From an uncultured Polaribacter sp. (GTDB lineage Bacteria; Bacteroidota; Bacteroidia; Flavobacteriales; Flavobacteriaceae): 64,000 nt of DNA. The translations under genes and the position numbers were made by a program. The notes beneath the pieces are model-generated. The model searched no databases. It was given only the letters and a program-made list of their open reading frames with translations, and was not told the DNA's origin. Numbering within the stretch: the first letter of the stretch is position 1; the number at the start of each line of letters is the position of its first letter. The stretch is taken from positions 490,310 through 554,309 of the forward strand of contig CALSOT010000002.1 of the NCBI GenBank assembly GCA_943788045.1, written 5' to 3'. Below are positions 27,921 through 37,333 of this stretch, in pieces.

Positions 27921-29047
27921 AAGTTGCAATTATTTCTCACACGGAGCATTATGCTGATTCAGATGGAATCATAGTAGGTTGGGGGCCAACAATTAAAGAA
28001 ATTAATCAATTGTCTGAATATGTGGAATCTCTCATTCATATAGCTCCATTGCATTCAGGGACTGCTCCACAGAGTTCAATGCGATATTCCAATACTAGAA
28101 TACAGTTTATTCCAATAAAGCCGTCAGGGGGAGAAGGAGTTAAGAAATTTTCAATTTTAGCATCCGCTTATTCAAATATTAGAATAATAAAAAAAGCATT
28201 AAAAGAGGTAGATATTGTTCAATTTAGAGCTCCAACCGGGATTGGGGTTTATATTTTGCCTTATTTAAAATTTTTTAATAACAAAAAGTATTGGGTAAAG
28301 TATGCGGGTAATTGGAAAGATGAAAATATGCCATTGGGTAACAAATTTCAAAAATGGTGGTTGCAAAATTGTACTTCTAATAATACTAAAATAACCATAA
28401 ATGGAGTTTGGGAAGGAGAGAAAATAAACATTCTCCCTTTTGAAAACCCTTGTATTGATGAATCAGAAAGATTGTTAGGAAAATCAATTGTACAAAATAA
28501 AAAATTAACTTCTGAAGTGATATTCTGTTTTGTGGGAGCATTGAATGAGCACAAAGGTGTTTCTATAATTATAAAAGCACTCAAAGAATTGCAGAAGACT
28601 GATTCAGAGCGCATAAAAACCTTTCATTTTGTTGGGGACGGTCTTTTACGATTAAAGTATAAGAAAATGGCAAAGGAATGTGATGTGAGCTTCGTATTTC
28701 ATGGTTTTTTGCAAAAAGAGGAGATTCAAAAAATCTACACAGAGTCTCATTTTATTATTTTACCTTCTAAGAGTGAGGGATTCCCGAAGGTTATTGGTGA
28801 GGCTATGAATTTCGGATGTATTCCTATTGTATCTGATGTGTCTTGTATTGGTCAATATATTATGGATAATAAAAATGGATTTTTATTAGAAAATTTAAAA
28901 AATGAAACTCTTTTGCATAAATTAGGTTTAGCTATTCATTTAAATCAAGAAAACCATTTGAAATGGATTCAAAATAATTTTAATTTAGCTAAAAAATTTA
29001 CCTATTCCCATTATAGTAATAGGATAATTAACGAAATATTTAATTAA
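27917..29047 (+). CDS. Family 4 glycosyltransferase
   Basis: A 376-residue GT-B transferase. The start must be TTG 27917 (an in-frame stop lies two codons upstream), which overlaps the preceding TGA. VAIISHTEHYADSDGIIVGW opens the acceptor domain. VIFCFVGALNEHKGVSIIIKA and ILPSKSEGFPKVIGEAMNFG complete the donor domain with the EX7E motif. The next gene starts one base after its stop. The sugar is unknown. Confidence 0.88.
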   Translation: MKVAIISHTEHYADSDGIIVGWGPTIKEINQLSEYVESLIHIAPLHSGTAPQSSMRYSNTRIQFIPIKPSGGEGVKKFSILASAYSNIRIIKKALKEVDIVQFRAPTGIGVYILPYLKFFNNKKYWVKYAGNWKDENMPLGNKFQKWWLQNCTSNNTKITINGVWEGEKINILPFENPCIDESERLLGKSIVQNKKLTSEVIFCFVGALNEHKGVSIIIKALKELQKTDSERIKTFHFVGDGLLRLKYKKMAKECDVSFVFHGFLQKEEIQKIYTESHFIILPSKSEGFPKVIGEAMNFGCIPIVSDVSCIGQYIMDNKNGFLLENLKNETLLHKLGLAIHLNQENHLKWIQNNFNLAKKFTYSHYSNRIINEIFN

Positions 29048-29048
29048 T

Positions 29049-30377
29049 TTGGTACGACAAATACTTCAAAATAAACCTCTTTGGATTGTCATTCATCTCA
29101 TTATTGGGTTTTTGGCAACGTTGCCGTTCTTCCCTAAATTTTTTGGTGTCTTAATTGTTCTTTTGCCAGTTTTTATAATTTACAAAACAAAAAATGGAAA
29201 TGAAGAGGCCTTTCTGTTTGCGGCTTATATTGCAAGTGGCGAAGTATTTTTAAGAATGACGAAGGCTTATTTTTTATATGAAACAGGAAAGTATGCAGTG
29301 ATACTTTTTTTAACTATGGGTTTTCTCTTGGGGCCTTTTAAGCAAAAGTTTGCACCACAATACGCTTTTTATGTTTTATTGTTACTATTGGGAATTGTGT
29401 TTACTTCTGTACCAGAGGGAGAGTCTATTAGAAAAGCTATTGTTTTTAATTTAAGTGGGCCTATTTGTTTGGGAATAGCAGCACTGTATTTTTATCAAAG
29501 ACCTATTTCAAATAAAAATCTAAAGGAAGGTCTTTTTTTTATGTTGCTTCCAATTTGTTCCATGATAGTATATTTGTATTTCAGAACCCCGGACCTAAAA
29601 GAAATAGTTTTTGGAGGAGCCGCCAACTTTAAAGCTTCTGGAGGCTTTGGGCCGAACCAAGTTGCGACTGCAATAGGTCTAGGAATTTTGGTATTGACCA
29701 TTTTAATTTTATTTAAATATCGTATTACAGGCTTTTTACCACTTGATTTAATTCTCTTAATTTATTTTGTGTATAGAGCTTTATTAACGTTTTCTAGGGG
29801 TGGTTCGTTAACTGCTGTTATTTCTTTACTATCTTTTCTCTTTTTTTATATTATTTTTAAAAACTTATCAGTAAAATTATTTATTCAATATCTTTCTATT
29901 ATTCTATTTTTATCAATGTCCATATGGATCTATACCTCGAATGTAACCGGAGGAATGTTAAATAATAGATATACGGGAAAAGATGGTTTAGGTAGAAAAA
30001 AAGTAGATGTTACTTCAGGTAGAATCGCTATTTTAGAAACTCAATTTGGAGATTTTTTTGATTACCCTTTAGGTATCGGTGTAGGAAGTGGTAAATATAA
30101 AAGAAAAGAAATGAGAGGTCATGTTACTGCTGCATCTCACAATGAGATAGGAAGGCTTATTGAGGAGCATGGTATAATTGGAGTTGTGATATTGCTAGTT
30201 TTACTAATTGTTCCTTTATTTAATTTTTATAGGGGTAATTATTATGAAAAAGCTTTTACTATATCTTTTTATTTATTTTGGTTTCTAACCATCAATCACT
30301 CTGCCATGCGAATTGCTCTTCCAGGTTTTATATATGGATTAAGTTTGATTAGAATTGTACCCGATGAAGCAGCATAA
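29049..30377 (+). CDS. O-antigen polymerase/ligase family membrane protein (Wzy/WaaL-like)
   Basis: A 442-residue polytopic inner membrane protein with about ten to twelve hydrophobic segments. The large periplasmic loop and the HNEIGRLIEEHGIIGVVI segment near residue 360 are typical of the Wzy_C (O-antigen ligase) superfamily, as is ALLTFSRGGSLTAVISLLSF before it. It may polymerise repeat units or ligate finished chains to lipid A-core. Because the locus has an ABC exporter and no flippase was seen, a ligase role is slightly favoured. The start is TTG 29049. It overlaps the next gene by 14 nt. Confidence 0.8.
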   Translation: MVRQILQNKPLWIVIHLIIGFLATLPFFPKFFGVLIVLLPVFIIYKTKNGNEEAFLFAAYIASGEVFLRMTKAYFLYETGKYAVILFLTMGFLLGPFKQKFAPQYAFYVLLLLLGIVFTSVPEGESIRKAIVFNLSGPICLGIAALYFYQRPISNKNLKEGLFFMLLPICSMIVYLYFRTPDLKEIVFGGAANFKASGGFGPNQVATAIGLGILVLTILILFKYRITGFLPLDLILLIYFVYRALLTFSRGGSLTAVISLLSFLFFYIIFKNLSVKLFIQYLSIILFLSMSIWIYTSNVTGGMLNNRYTGKDGLGRKKVDVTSGRIAILETQFGDFFDYPLGIGVGSGKYKRKEMRGHVTAASHNEIGRLIEEHGIIGVVILLVLLIVPLFNFYRGNYYEKAFTISFYLFWFLTINHSAMRIALPGFIYGLSLIRIVPDEAA

Positions 30378-31373
30378 AATACTATATATTGGTAATAATT
30401 TAACAGGAAAAACAAAGTATAATTCTACGATAGTTGTTTTATCTAGTTTATTAAGAGCTGAAGGTTTTTCAGTGACGATTTCATCAGACAAAACAAATAA
30501 ACTATTAAGGTTGCTAGCTATGTGTTTTACTTTGATGAAACACAGAAATAAAATAGATTATGTTTTAATAGACACATTTAGTACGATAAACTTTTATTAT
30601 GCACTTATGATATCGCAAATAGCAAGGGTTTTTAATTTAAAATATATTCCTATTTTACATGGTGGAAATTTGCCTGAAAGATTAGAAAGAATCAGTTTTT
30701 GAGTGACCTAATTTTTAAGAATTCGTATAAAAATGTAGCTCCTTCAAATTACTTAAAGTCCGCTTTTGAATCAAAAGGGTATGAAACGATGTTCATTCCT
30801 AATATTTTAGAGATTGAAAACTATAAATTTAAAAAAGAAAACATCTGGAGCCTAAATTGTTCTGGGTTAGGGCTTTTAAAGAAATATACAATCCTACCTT
30901 AGCGATTAAAGTTTTAGCGATGCTCAAAGAAAAGTATCCTGCAGCTAAATTGTGCATGGTTGGCCCTTTTGTAGATCATAGTTATAACGAATGTTTAAGC
31001 TTGATTTCTGAATTAAAGTTAGAAAATTCAGTAGCATTTACAGATGTTCTTCTAAAAGAAGATTGGCATAAAAAGTCTGAAGATTATGATGTTTTTATCA
31101 ACACAACAAATTTTGATAATACTCCGGTTAGCGTAATGGAAGCAATGGCTTTGGGATTACCTGTGGTGTCTACAAATGTTGGAGGAATGCCTTTTTTAAT
31201 CAGAATGAAATTGACGGAATATTAGTTGAAAAGAATTCTGTTGATAAAATGACAAATGCTATTCTTTCATTCTTGACAATAAGTACCCTAACTTAGCAGT
31301 AAATGCTAGAAAGAAAGTGGAAAATTTTAGTTGGGATGCGAATAAAGAAAAGTGGTTTCAAATTCTAAAATGA
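30364..31373 (+). pseudogene. Family 4 glycosyltransferase, about four frameshifts
   Basis: The ATG at 30364 begins KILYIGNNLTGKTKYNSTIV. FNLKYIPILHGGNLPERLER precedes a shift near 30695, after which SDLIFKNSYKNVAPSNYLKS continues in the next frame. Another shift near 30840 leads to FKEIYNPTLAIKVLAMLKEK and VSVMEAMALGLPVVSTNVGG, where the donor-domain motif is intact. Two more shifts near 31200 and 31275 are needed before ENFSWDANKEKWFQILK ends at the stop 31371-31373. Conservation across all joints suggests an intact gene read badly. Confidence 0.75.
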
Positions 31374-32662
31374 TGATCAGAAAAATTATCTATACTTTAG
31401 GAGAAAGACTGAGAAACCCATCTCTTAAAATTAAATACGGCTTTTTAAAAGAATCCGAAAAATGGTCTTTAGAAGCGTTGGAAAGTTATCAGCTAAAAAA
31501 GTTTAAAGAGTTGATAGAAGTTGCTTACAATAATTCTGAGTTTTACAAAAAGAAGTTTGATGACTTAAATATAGATATTCGAAAAGTAAATTCATTGGAT
31601 GACATTCATCTTTTTCCAATCATAACAAAAAAGGAGTTGATACAATTTGCGCCTCAAATTCATACTCATTTAACTTTTAAAAAGAAATTTTTAGCGACAA
31701 CTTCTGGTACATCAGGCGAGTCTTTAAATTTTTGTAGAGAGGAAGAAGCAGATTCTTTTAACAGAGCTGCAATACAACGAGGTTATTCTTGGTACAATAT
31801 ACATCCTTGGGATAGAAATGGGTATTTCTGGGGTTTTAATTTTTCTTTTGTAAACAAACAAAAAAATAAGATTTTAGATGTTTTACAAAATAGATTTAGA
31901 ATTTTTAGTTACAAAGAAAAGGCCTTAAAAAGCTTTATTAGAAAATCTCAAAAAGCGAAATATATTCATGGGTATTCATCAATGATTTACCAAACTGCAA
32001 CTTTAATTAATAAATTAAAATTACCAAAACCTTTACATATTAAAATGATTAAAGGTACTTCTGAAAAAATTTTTGAACATTATCAATCAGCAATTAAAGA
32101 AGCTTTTGGAGTAAAAATTATTAGTGAATATGGGGCAACTGAATCTGGTATTATAGCTTTTGAATGCGAAGAAGGAAACATGCATTTAAATATGGAAGGG
32201 GTTTTGGTTGAAGAAATAGATAATGAAATCTTGGTTACAAATTTACAATTGCATTCCTTTCCAATAATTCGTTATAAATTGGGGGATTATATTTCTTTAG
32301 CACCGAGAGAGAAGAAATGTTTGTGTGGTAAAAATCATTTGATTTTAGATGAGGTTACAGGGCGAATAGGAGCAACTGTTCATGGTTTTAAGAATACATA
32401 TCCAAGTTTATATTTTTACTATATATTTAAGAACTTATCAAAACAAGAAAGCGTTTTTTTGAACTATCAAGTTATTCAAAGTAAAAAAGGAATATTGACT
32501 TTTTTGCTAGAGAGTAAATTAACCTCGGAGGTTGAAAGAAAATTGATTGCTGAGATTGAAAAATATTTTAAAAAAGATATTGATTTTGAGATAAAACAAC
32601 AAGCTAACTTTATCTACACGAAAGGAAAACTAAAAAATTTTATTTCTAAAATAAATGAATAA
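31370..32662 (+). CDS. CapK-like adenylate-forming enzyme (phenylacetate-CoA ligase family)
   Basis: A 430-residue AMP-binding protein of the PaaK/CapK group. The phosphate-binding loop ATTSGTSGESLNF (about residues 110-122), the SEYGATESGIIAFEC adenine-side motif and RYKLGDYI are conserved. A four-cysteine-like CLCGKNH cluster follows. CapK relatives occur in capsule and O-antigen loci, where an activated carboxylate may be transferred to the glycan; the actual substrate is unknown. The ATG at 31370 overlaps the preceding TGA (ATGA), which I prefer to the upstream GTG at 31352. Confidence 0.82.
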   Translation: MMIRKIIYTLGERLRNPSLKIKYGFLKESEKWSLEALESYQLKKFKELIEVAYNNSEFYKKKFDDLNIDIRKVNSLDDIHLFPIITKKELIQFAPQIHTHLTFKKKFLATTSGTSGESLNFCREEEADSFNRAAIQRGYSWYNIHPWDRNGYFWGFNFSFVNKQKNKILDVLQNRFRIFSYKEKALKSFIRKSQKAKYIHGYSSMIYQTATLINKLKLPKPLHIKMIKGTSEKIFEHYQSAIKEAFGVKIISEYGATESGIIAFECEEGNMHLNMEGVLVEEIDNEILVTNLQLHSFPIIRYKLGDYISLAPREKKCLCGKNHLILDEVTGRIGATVHGFKNTYPSLYFYYIFKNLSKQESVFLNYQVIQSKKGILTFLLESKLTSEVERKLIAEIEKYFKKDIDFEIKQQANFIYTKGKLKNFISKINE

Positions 32663-33398
32663 TCTCGTTTCTATTATAACTCCATGCTATAATTCTGAGA
32701 ACTTTATTTCAGAAACGATTAATAGCGTTTTAAACCAGACTTATAAAAATTGGGAAATGATTATTGTGGATGACGTTTCTACAGATAGAAGTGTTGATAT
32801 AATTTCTACTTTTTGTAAACAAGATGCTAGAATTCAATTACATCAATTATTGGATAATTCAGGAGCAGCTATTGCACGAAATAAGGCAATAGAATTAGCG
32901 CAAGGCACTTTTATAGCTTTTTTAGATAGTGATGATTTGTGGTTGCCTAAAAAATTAGAATACCAATTAGATTTTATGTTAAAGAATAAGTATTCATTGA
33001 GTTATACTTCGTATGAAATTATAAATGAAGATGGGAATTTGACCAACAAAATTATAAACTGCAAAGATAAATTAGATTACAAAAGAATGTTGTACTCTAA
33101 TGAAATAGGATGTTTAACGGCGATGTATAATCAAGATATTTTAGGGAAAATATTTATGCCAGAAATTAGAAAAAGACAAGATTATGGTTTGTGGTTAAAG
33201 ATTTTAAAATCAGAAATGTATGCCTTTGGGCTCACTACGGTTTTGGCACAGTATAGAAACCGAAGTAAATCGATGTCGAATAACAAAGCAGAAATGCTTA
33301 AATGGAACTGGAACCTGTATAAAAATGTTGAAAACTTATCTTATTTCAGAGCTACTTATTACACTTTATGCAATGTCATACATAAATTATTGAAATGA
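32655..33398 (+). CDS. Family 2 glycosyltransferase
   Basis: A 247-residue GT-A transferase without membrane anchor. VSIITPCYNSENFISETINS, MIIVDDVSTDRS and AFLDSDDLWLPKKLE give the nucleotide-sugar site and the DxD motif. RKRQDYGLWLKILKSEM is the catalytic-base block. It resembles WcaA-type enzymes that often add the second sugar of a repeat unit. It overlaps the CapK-like gene by 8 nt. Confidence 0.9.
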   Translation: MNNLVSIITPCYNSENFISETINSVLNQTYKNWEMIIVDDVSTDRSVDIISTFCKQDARIQLHQLLDNSGAAIARNKAIELAQGTFIAFLDSDDLWLPKKLEYQLDFMLKNKYSLSYTSYEIINEDGNLTNKIINCKDKLDYKRMLYSNEIGCLTAMYNQDILGKIFMPEIRKRQDYGLWLKILKSEMYAFGLTTVLAQYRNRSKSMSNNKAEMLKWNWNLYKNVENLSYFRATYYTLCNVIHKLLK

Positions 33399-33494
33399 AA
33401 CATTAATCTCAAGAAATAAGAATTTGTAATAACAACTTTCACTATGTAAGCATTTTATGTTAATATTTGGGATATATGAGCCAATTTAATACAA

Positions 33495-33502
33495 TATGTT
33501 TG
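33495..33502 (+). promoter_or_regulatory. Candidate distal -7 element (TATGTTTG)
   Basis: An exact TAnnTTTG match about 140 nt before the priming transferase, in an AATATGTTTGTG context that also occurs before recQ at 42252-42263. It could be a second promoter or chance in this AT-rich gap. Confidence 0.25.
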
Positions 33503-33605
33503 TGGAATTTTGCCAAAGATATTTGTTATCAATGAATTGTTAATGAAAATAAAAGAAATAATAACGATGCACTCTTTTTTTAGATCTTTAAGCTATTTTT
33601 TTTCT

Positions 33606-33613
33606 TAAATTTG
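33606..33613 (+). promoter_or_regulatory. -7 promoter element (TAAATTTG) of the priming transferase
   Basis: An exact TAnnTTTG match. A transcript starting near 33620 would exclude the out-of-frame ATG at 33616 and leave about 20 nt before the TTG at 33641. The preceding 200 nt contain no gene. Confidence 0.5.
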
Positions 33614-33640
33614 AGATGTCCCCTAATACCATTATTTTAA

Positions 33641-35023
33641 TTGGCAAAAACTTCACACATTTATAATATATCGGAAAGAAAATTGTTATTGAGAGTTATA
33701 GATATCTCAATAATTATTTTAAGCCTTTATTTTTCATCAATTTATTTAAATTTTAGATATTTCTATTTTTCAAGCGAATACATTTTAAGGTGGTTATTAT
33801 TACTGGTTTTTTATTATTTAGTTTTTGGTGAAATATTTTTGCTTTACAATTTAAAAATGTCTAATAATAGATATACGGTGGTTAGAAGTATTACTTTGGT
33901 TGCTCTTTTTACTACAGTATTTTACATTTTTACTCCTTTTCTTCCCCCTGTTTTGCCTCACAATAGATTGCAAATAATATATCTATTTATAGTGCTCTCT
34001 TTGCCAGTTGTTGTTTGGAGGTTTTTGTATACATCCCTTGTTTTTTCACCAAAATATTTTAAAAGTATCTTTTTTATTGGGGAATCAGCCAAAATAAAAA
34101 GTATACTTAAAGAAATTGATAAAGATAATATTCATAATTTACAAGGCTATTTATCTGACAAGGAAATAAATGGAGTTGATAATTTTCATGATATTTCCTC
34201 AGTAAATATTTTATCTTTAATAAAAGAGGGTAGTGCTACAGAAATAATTGTTTCCTTTAAAGGATTATTACCAGAAGCGGTTGAAAGTTTGAACAAACAA
34301 CTTCTTTTATTACTTCAGAGAGGTATAAATATTATAAGTTACGAAACGTTTTACGAGGAAGTAACTGAGAGAGTTCCAAGGGAATATTTACAGAATAATT
34401 TCTACAAACATTTAAGTTTGAGTAAAAATAATAATAATCGATTTTATCTTTTTGGATTGCGTTTTTTTAATATTATTATTTCTATGATCGGGCTAATTGT
34501 ATTACTCTTTTTAATACCTATATTATATTTAGGGAATCTTATAGGCAATAGAGGTCCTTTCTTTTATTCCCAAGAAAGAGTTGGTCAAAATGGGAAAAAA
34601 TTCAACATTTTTAAACTGAGAACTATGGTTAAAAATGCGGAAACTAAAGAGGCTATTTGGGCATCGAAAAATGATAAACGAATTACTACGTTTGGTAGGT
34701 TTTTAAGAAATACAAGGTTGGATGAGTTACCTCAGTTTTACAATATTTTAAAAGGAGAAATGAGTTTTATTGGCCCAAGACCAGAGAGACCAGAATTTGT
34801 AAAAGACTTAGAAGATAAAATTCCTTTTTATGCCATTAGAACTGTTGTTAGGCCGGGTTTAACGGGTTGGGCACAAGTGAATTATCCTTATGCAAATACG
34901 ATTAAAGAGCAAGAAATTAAGTTGCGTTATGATTTGTATTATATAAAAGAAAGAAATGTTTTTATAGATTTTAAAATCTTAATAAAAACATTTACGACTG
35001 TTCTATTTTTTAAAGGACAGTAA
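33641..35023 (+). CDS. Polyprenyl-phosphate glycosyl-1-phosphate transferase (WbaP/WcaJ-like priming enzyme)
   Basis: A 460-residue membrane enzyme that starts glycan assembly by moving a sugar-1-phosphate from a UDP-sugar to undecaprenyl phosphate. Four N-terminal membrane helices and a CoA-binding-like region lead to the bacterial sugar transferase domain: a reentrant helix near residues 270-295, FKLRTM, DELPQFYNILKGEMSFIGPR and RPGLTGWAQVNYPY. The start is TTG 33641, giving AKTSHIYNISERKLLLRVID, the family opening. As the last co-directional gene, it has its own promoter. Its 3' end overlaps the convergent DUF4105 gene by 21 nt. Confidence 0.92.
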   Translation: MAKTSHIYNISERKLLLRVIDISIIILSLYFSSIYLNFRYFYFSSEYILRWLLLLVFYYLVFGEIFLLYNLKMSNNRYTVVRSITLVALFTTVFYIFTPFLPPVLPHNRLQIIYLFIVLSLPVVVWRFLYTSLVFSPKYFKSIFFIGESAKIKSILKEIDKDNIHNLQGYLSDKEINGVDNFHDISSVNILSLIKEGSATEIIVSFKGLLPEAVESLNKQLLLLLQRGINIISYETFYEEVTERVPREYLQNNFYKHLSLSKNNNNRFYLFGLRFFNIIISMIGLIVLLFLIPILYLGNLIGNRGPFFYSQERVGQNGKKFNIFKLRTMVKNAETKEAIWASKNDKRITTFGRFLRNTRLDELPQFYNILKGEMSFIGPRPERPEFVKDLEDKIPFYAIRTVVRPGLTGWAQVNYPYANTIKEQEIKLRYDLYYIKERNVFIDFKILIKTFTTVLFFKGQ

Positions 35024-36187
35024 TCTTTTTGATAAAAAGTAATATCTAACAAAAAGTAGGATTAATAAAGGAGTCACTGCTAGCGGAAAAGCTTGAATTT
35101 TTGTTATCCAAATTACTGGAATCAGTAGCATAAAAATCATTAACACAAAGAAATATTTTTGCAATCCTACTTTTGGTGTTTTCTTTCTTAATAAAAGAAA
35201 TGAAATTATTAGATTTGGAGCAAAAGCCCACAACAAATTAAAATTATTTGGTGCTGTTGCATGCGTGGAAAAAAACCACAGAAAAAGTATTACACAACCA
35301 ATTATTCCTGTTGTAAAAGTCAAAATAAAATCGAGCCATTTTGTTCTTTTCTTTTTTTTGTGGTCTTTAGCAGTAATGTAAATACCAATAATTGTAAGTA
35401 GACTAAACATTAAAAATGGACTAAAGATTGAGGTTTTAGGTTGCTTTTCTTCAGCTTTTATGAGATAGTCTTCTCTTTTTACCAATTGTTTGGGTTGATT
35501 TTTTACATAGACCGTTGCATTTTTAAAGGAGCTGTATACGTAATCTGGTAAGTACATATATTCTTCAGAAGTTGCTTTTTGGTCTAGTTTTGTGCCTGCA
35601 ATTAAATTTAACCCAAAAGTTCCCCAAGAATTCCAATGAATTTCATGATTTGTTAATTGTCTAAAAGTTAAATCTTTTGTAATGTGATTATCATTAAACA
35701 TAAGTTTACTCCCTAAAACAGATCTGGTAATGTCTCTTAATTTTGTTGCACAATTATCAAAGTAAGGGTCATAAAGATAATTTCTATTTTCTGGTGTCGC
35801 ATTTTTTTCTAAAAATGTAAAAAAGGCTTGTTTTTCTTGTTGTGTTAAATTTAAAACTTGTTGTTTCACCCAGCGTTTATCTCTTCTATAGCTTGCTAAG
35901 AAATATTTAAAATCATAGCGCGCTAAACTGTATATCATATTTCCTTTCGCAAAATTTAGTAAGAAATTTGGTTGATTAAAATCAAACATTCCATAATTAT
36001 AAATTAAATCTAAATTTAAAACGGGGTCTTTAATTCTTATTGCAGAGTGTCCAAACGCTTCATATAAGGCTTCACCAGGGCCTGCGGTTACAATACTCAC
36101 TTCTGCGTATACAGAAAGATTTACCTGTGCTTTTAAATTTGAATATATCGAAAGAATAAATAGTAAAAGAACGTACTTTTTTATCAT
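35003..36187 (-). CDS. DUF4105 (Lnb N-terminal-like) envelope protein
   Basis: A 394-residue protein with signal peptide (ending NLKAQ), a periplasmic DUF4105 domain (about residues 25-230) and five hydrophobic segments in the C-terminal third. The domain shows YEAFGHSAIRIKD, YNYGMFDF, YDPYFDNCATKLRD and the conserved Asn-Cys pair, consistent with the cysteine-protease-like family seen in Lnb proteins. Function in Bacteroidota is unknown. It lies 5 nt after the PorV-family gene on the same strand, so the two are probably co-transcribed. Confidence 0.82.
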   Translation of the reverse strand: MIKKYVLLLFILSIYSNLKAQVNLSVYAEVSIVTAGPGEALYEAFGHSAIRIKDPVLNLDLIYNYGMFDFNQPNFLLNFAKGNMIYSLARYDFKYFLASYRRDKRWVKQQVLNLTQQEKQAFFTFLEKNATPENRNYLYDPYFDNCATKLRDITRSVLGSKLMFNDNHITKDLTFRQLTNHEIHWNSWGTFGLNLIAGTKLDQKATSEEYMYLPDYVYSSFKNATVYVKNQPKQLVKREDYLIKAEEKQPKTSIFSPFLMFSLLTIIGIYITAKDHKKKKRTKWLDFILTFTTGIIGCVILFLWFFSTHATAPNNFNLLWAFAPNLIISFLLLRKKTPKVGLQKYFFVLMIFMLLIPVIWITKIQAFPLAVTPLLILLFVRYYFLSKRLLSFKK

Positions 36188-36192
36188 AGGAA

Positions 36193-37263
36193 TTAAGGTC
36201 TAAAAAAACTATAATCTATTGTAAGAGAAAAAATATTAGAATACAAAGCATTACCAACACTACCAATATTTGTTAAAGCATAGTCTACTTTAATTCCATT
36301 GTATTTAAAACCAAGTCCAAAATTAGGTTGTAGAGAAAGTGATTTTGTGTTATCGAACTCTGTAATATATTGAAAATTACCAACGCCCGCCCTTAAGTAT
36401 ACCAATTCATCAAAATCTAATTGAAAGCCCATTGCAGGATCTATACTTAGAGCATCCGTGGAGAAAATATCATTTGTTCTCGTAAAACGCATATTTGCAT
36501 TTGCCTCAGTAATTAAATTAAAAAGGCGTCCTATTCTCCATGATTTCGCAACACCTAATTGCAGTTTGGGTTTTGTAATTTCAGTTGTTTCTGGCAATTC
36601 TTGATTTTGTCCTGGAATTGCATTTTTAATTTTAGTAAATTCATCATTATTAATAGCCCAACTATTAAAAGTAGTTGTAATATCTCTTGCCATTAATCCA
36701 AATTTCCAAGAATTACGTTCAAATTGAATTCCTGCATCAAACCCAAACCCCCAAGAAGAAGCAAAATCACCAATAATTCTTCTCACAATTTTAGCATTTA
36801 CACCAAATTTAACATCTTTAAAAAGTAAATTTCTAGCGTAGGCAATGTTAAAAGCATAATCGGCAGAAGAAAAAAGACTAATATTATTAAAGTTAATGTT
36901 TCCCTCACTATCAATTAATTCAGTCGTATTTAGAATATCATCAACTCCAAAACGGATAATAGAAAATCCAAGAGCGCTTTGCTTATCTATAGGCATTGCA
37001 AAACTTGCGTGGTTATAATTAGCAATTCCTGCAAAATAAGATGCGTGCATTAATGAACCTTGGTAATCTTCGATACCAGCGAGTCCTGCTGGATTCCAGT
37101 AAATTGAATTTACATCATTTGTTGTAGCAACAACACTTTTACTCATTGCGAGCCCTGCTGCATCAACACCAATAGTTAAAAATTCGTTAGAATAACTTCT
37201 AAATGCTTGTGCAGATAAAAATAGCGGAGTAAACAGTAAAAAAAATAATATTTTGTGTTTCAA
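36193..37263 (-). CDS. PorV/PorQ family outer membrane protein
   Basis: A 356-residue outer membrane beta-barrel of the FadL-like PorV/PorQ group. The signal peptide ends LSAQA, and the family opening TIGVDAAGLAMSKSVVATTN with SIYWNPAGLAGI is clear. A C-terminal aromatic residue region (DYSFFRP) closes the barrel. PorV shuttles type IX secretion cargo to the attachment complex that links it to A-type LPS. Without porU next to it, this is more likely a PorV-family paralogue than PorV itself. It is placed just beyond the glycan locus. Confidence 0.82.
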   Translation of the reverse strand: MKHKILFFLLFTPLFLSAQAFRSYSNEFLTIGVDAAGLAMSKSVVATTNDVNSIYWNPAGLAGIEDYQGSLMHASYFAGIANYNHASFAMPIDKQSALGFSIIRFGVDDILNTTELIDSEGNINFNNISLFSSADYAFNIAYARNLLFKDVKFGVNAKIVRRIIGDFASSWGFGFDAGIQFERNSWKFGLMARDITTTFNSWAINNDEFTKIKNAIPGQNQELPETTEITKPKLQLGVAKSWRIGRLFNLITEANANMRFTRTNDIFSTDALSIDPAMGFQLDFDELVYLRAGVGNFQYITEFDNTKSLSLQPNFGLGFKYNGIKVDYALTNIGSVGNALYSNIFSLTIDYSFFRP

Positions 37264-37333
37264 AGGTTGTAAATTATCAATAACAAATATCTAAAAACAT
37301 ACTAAAATAACAGTAGTTTTTTAAAGATATTGT

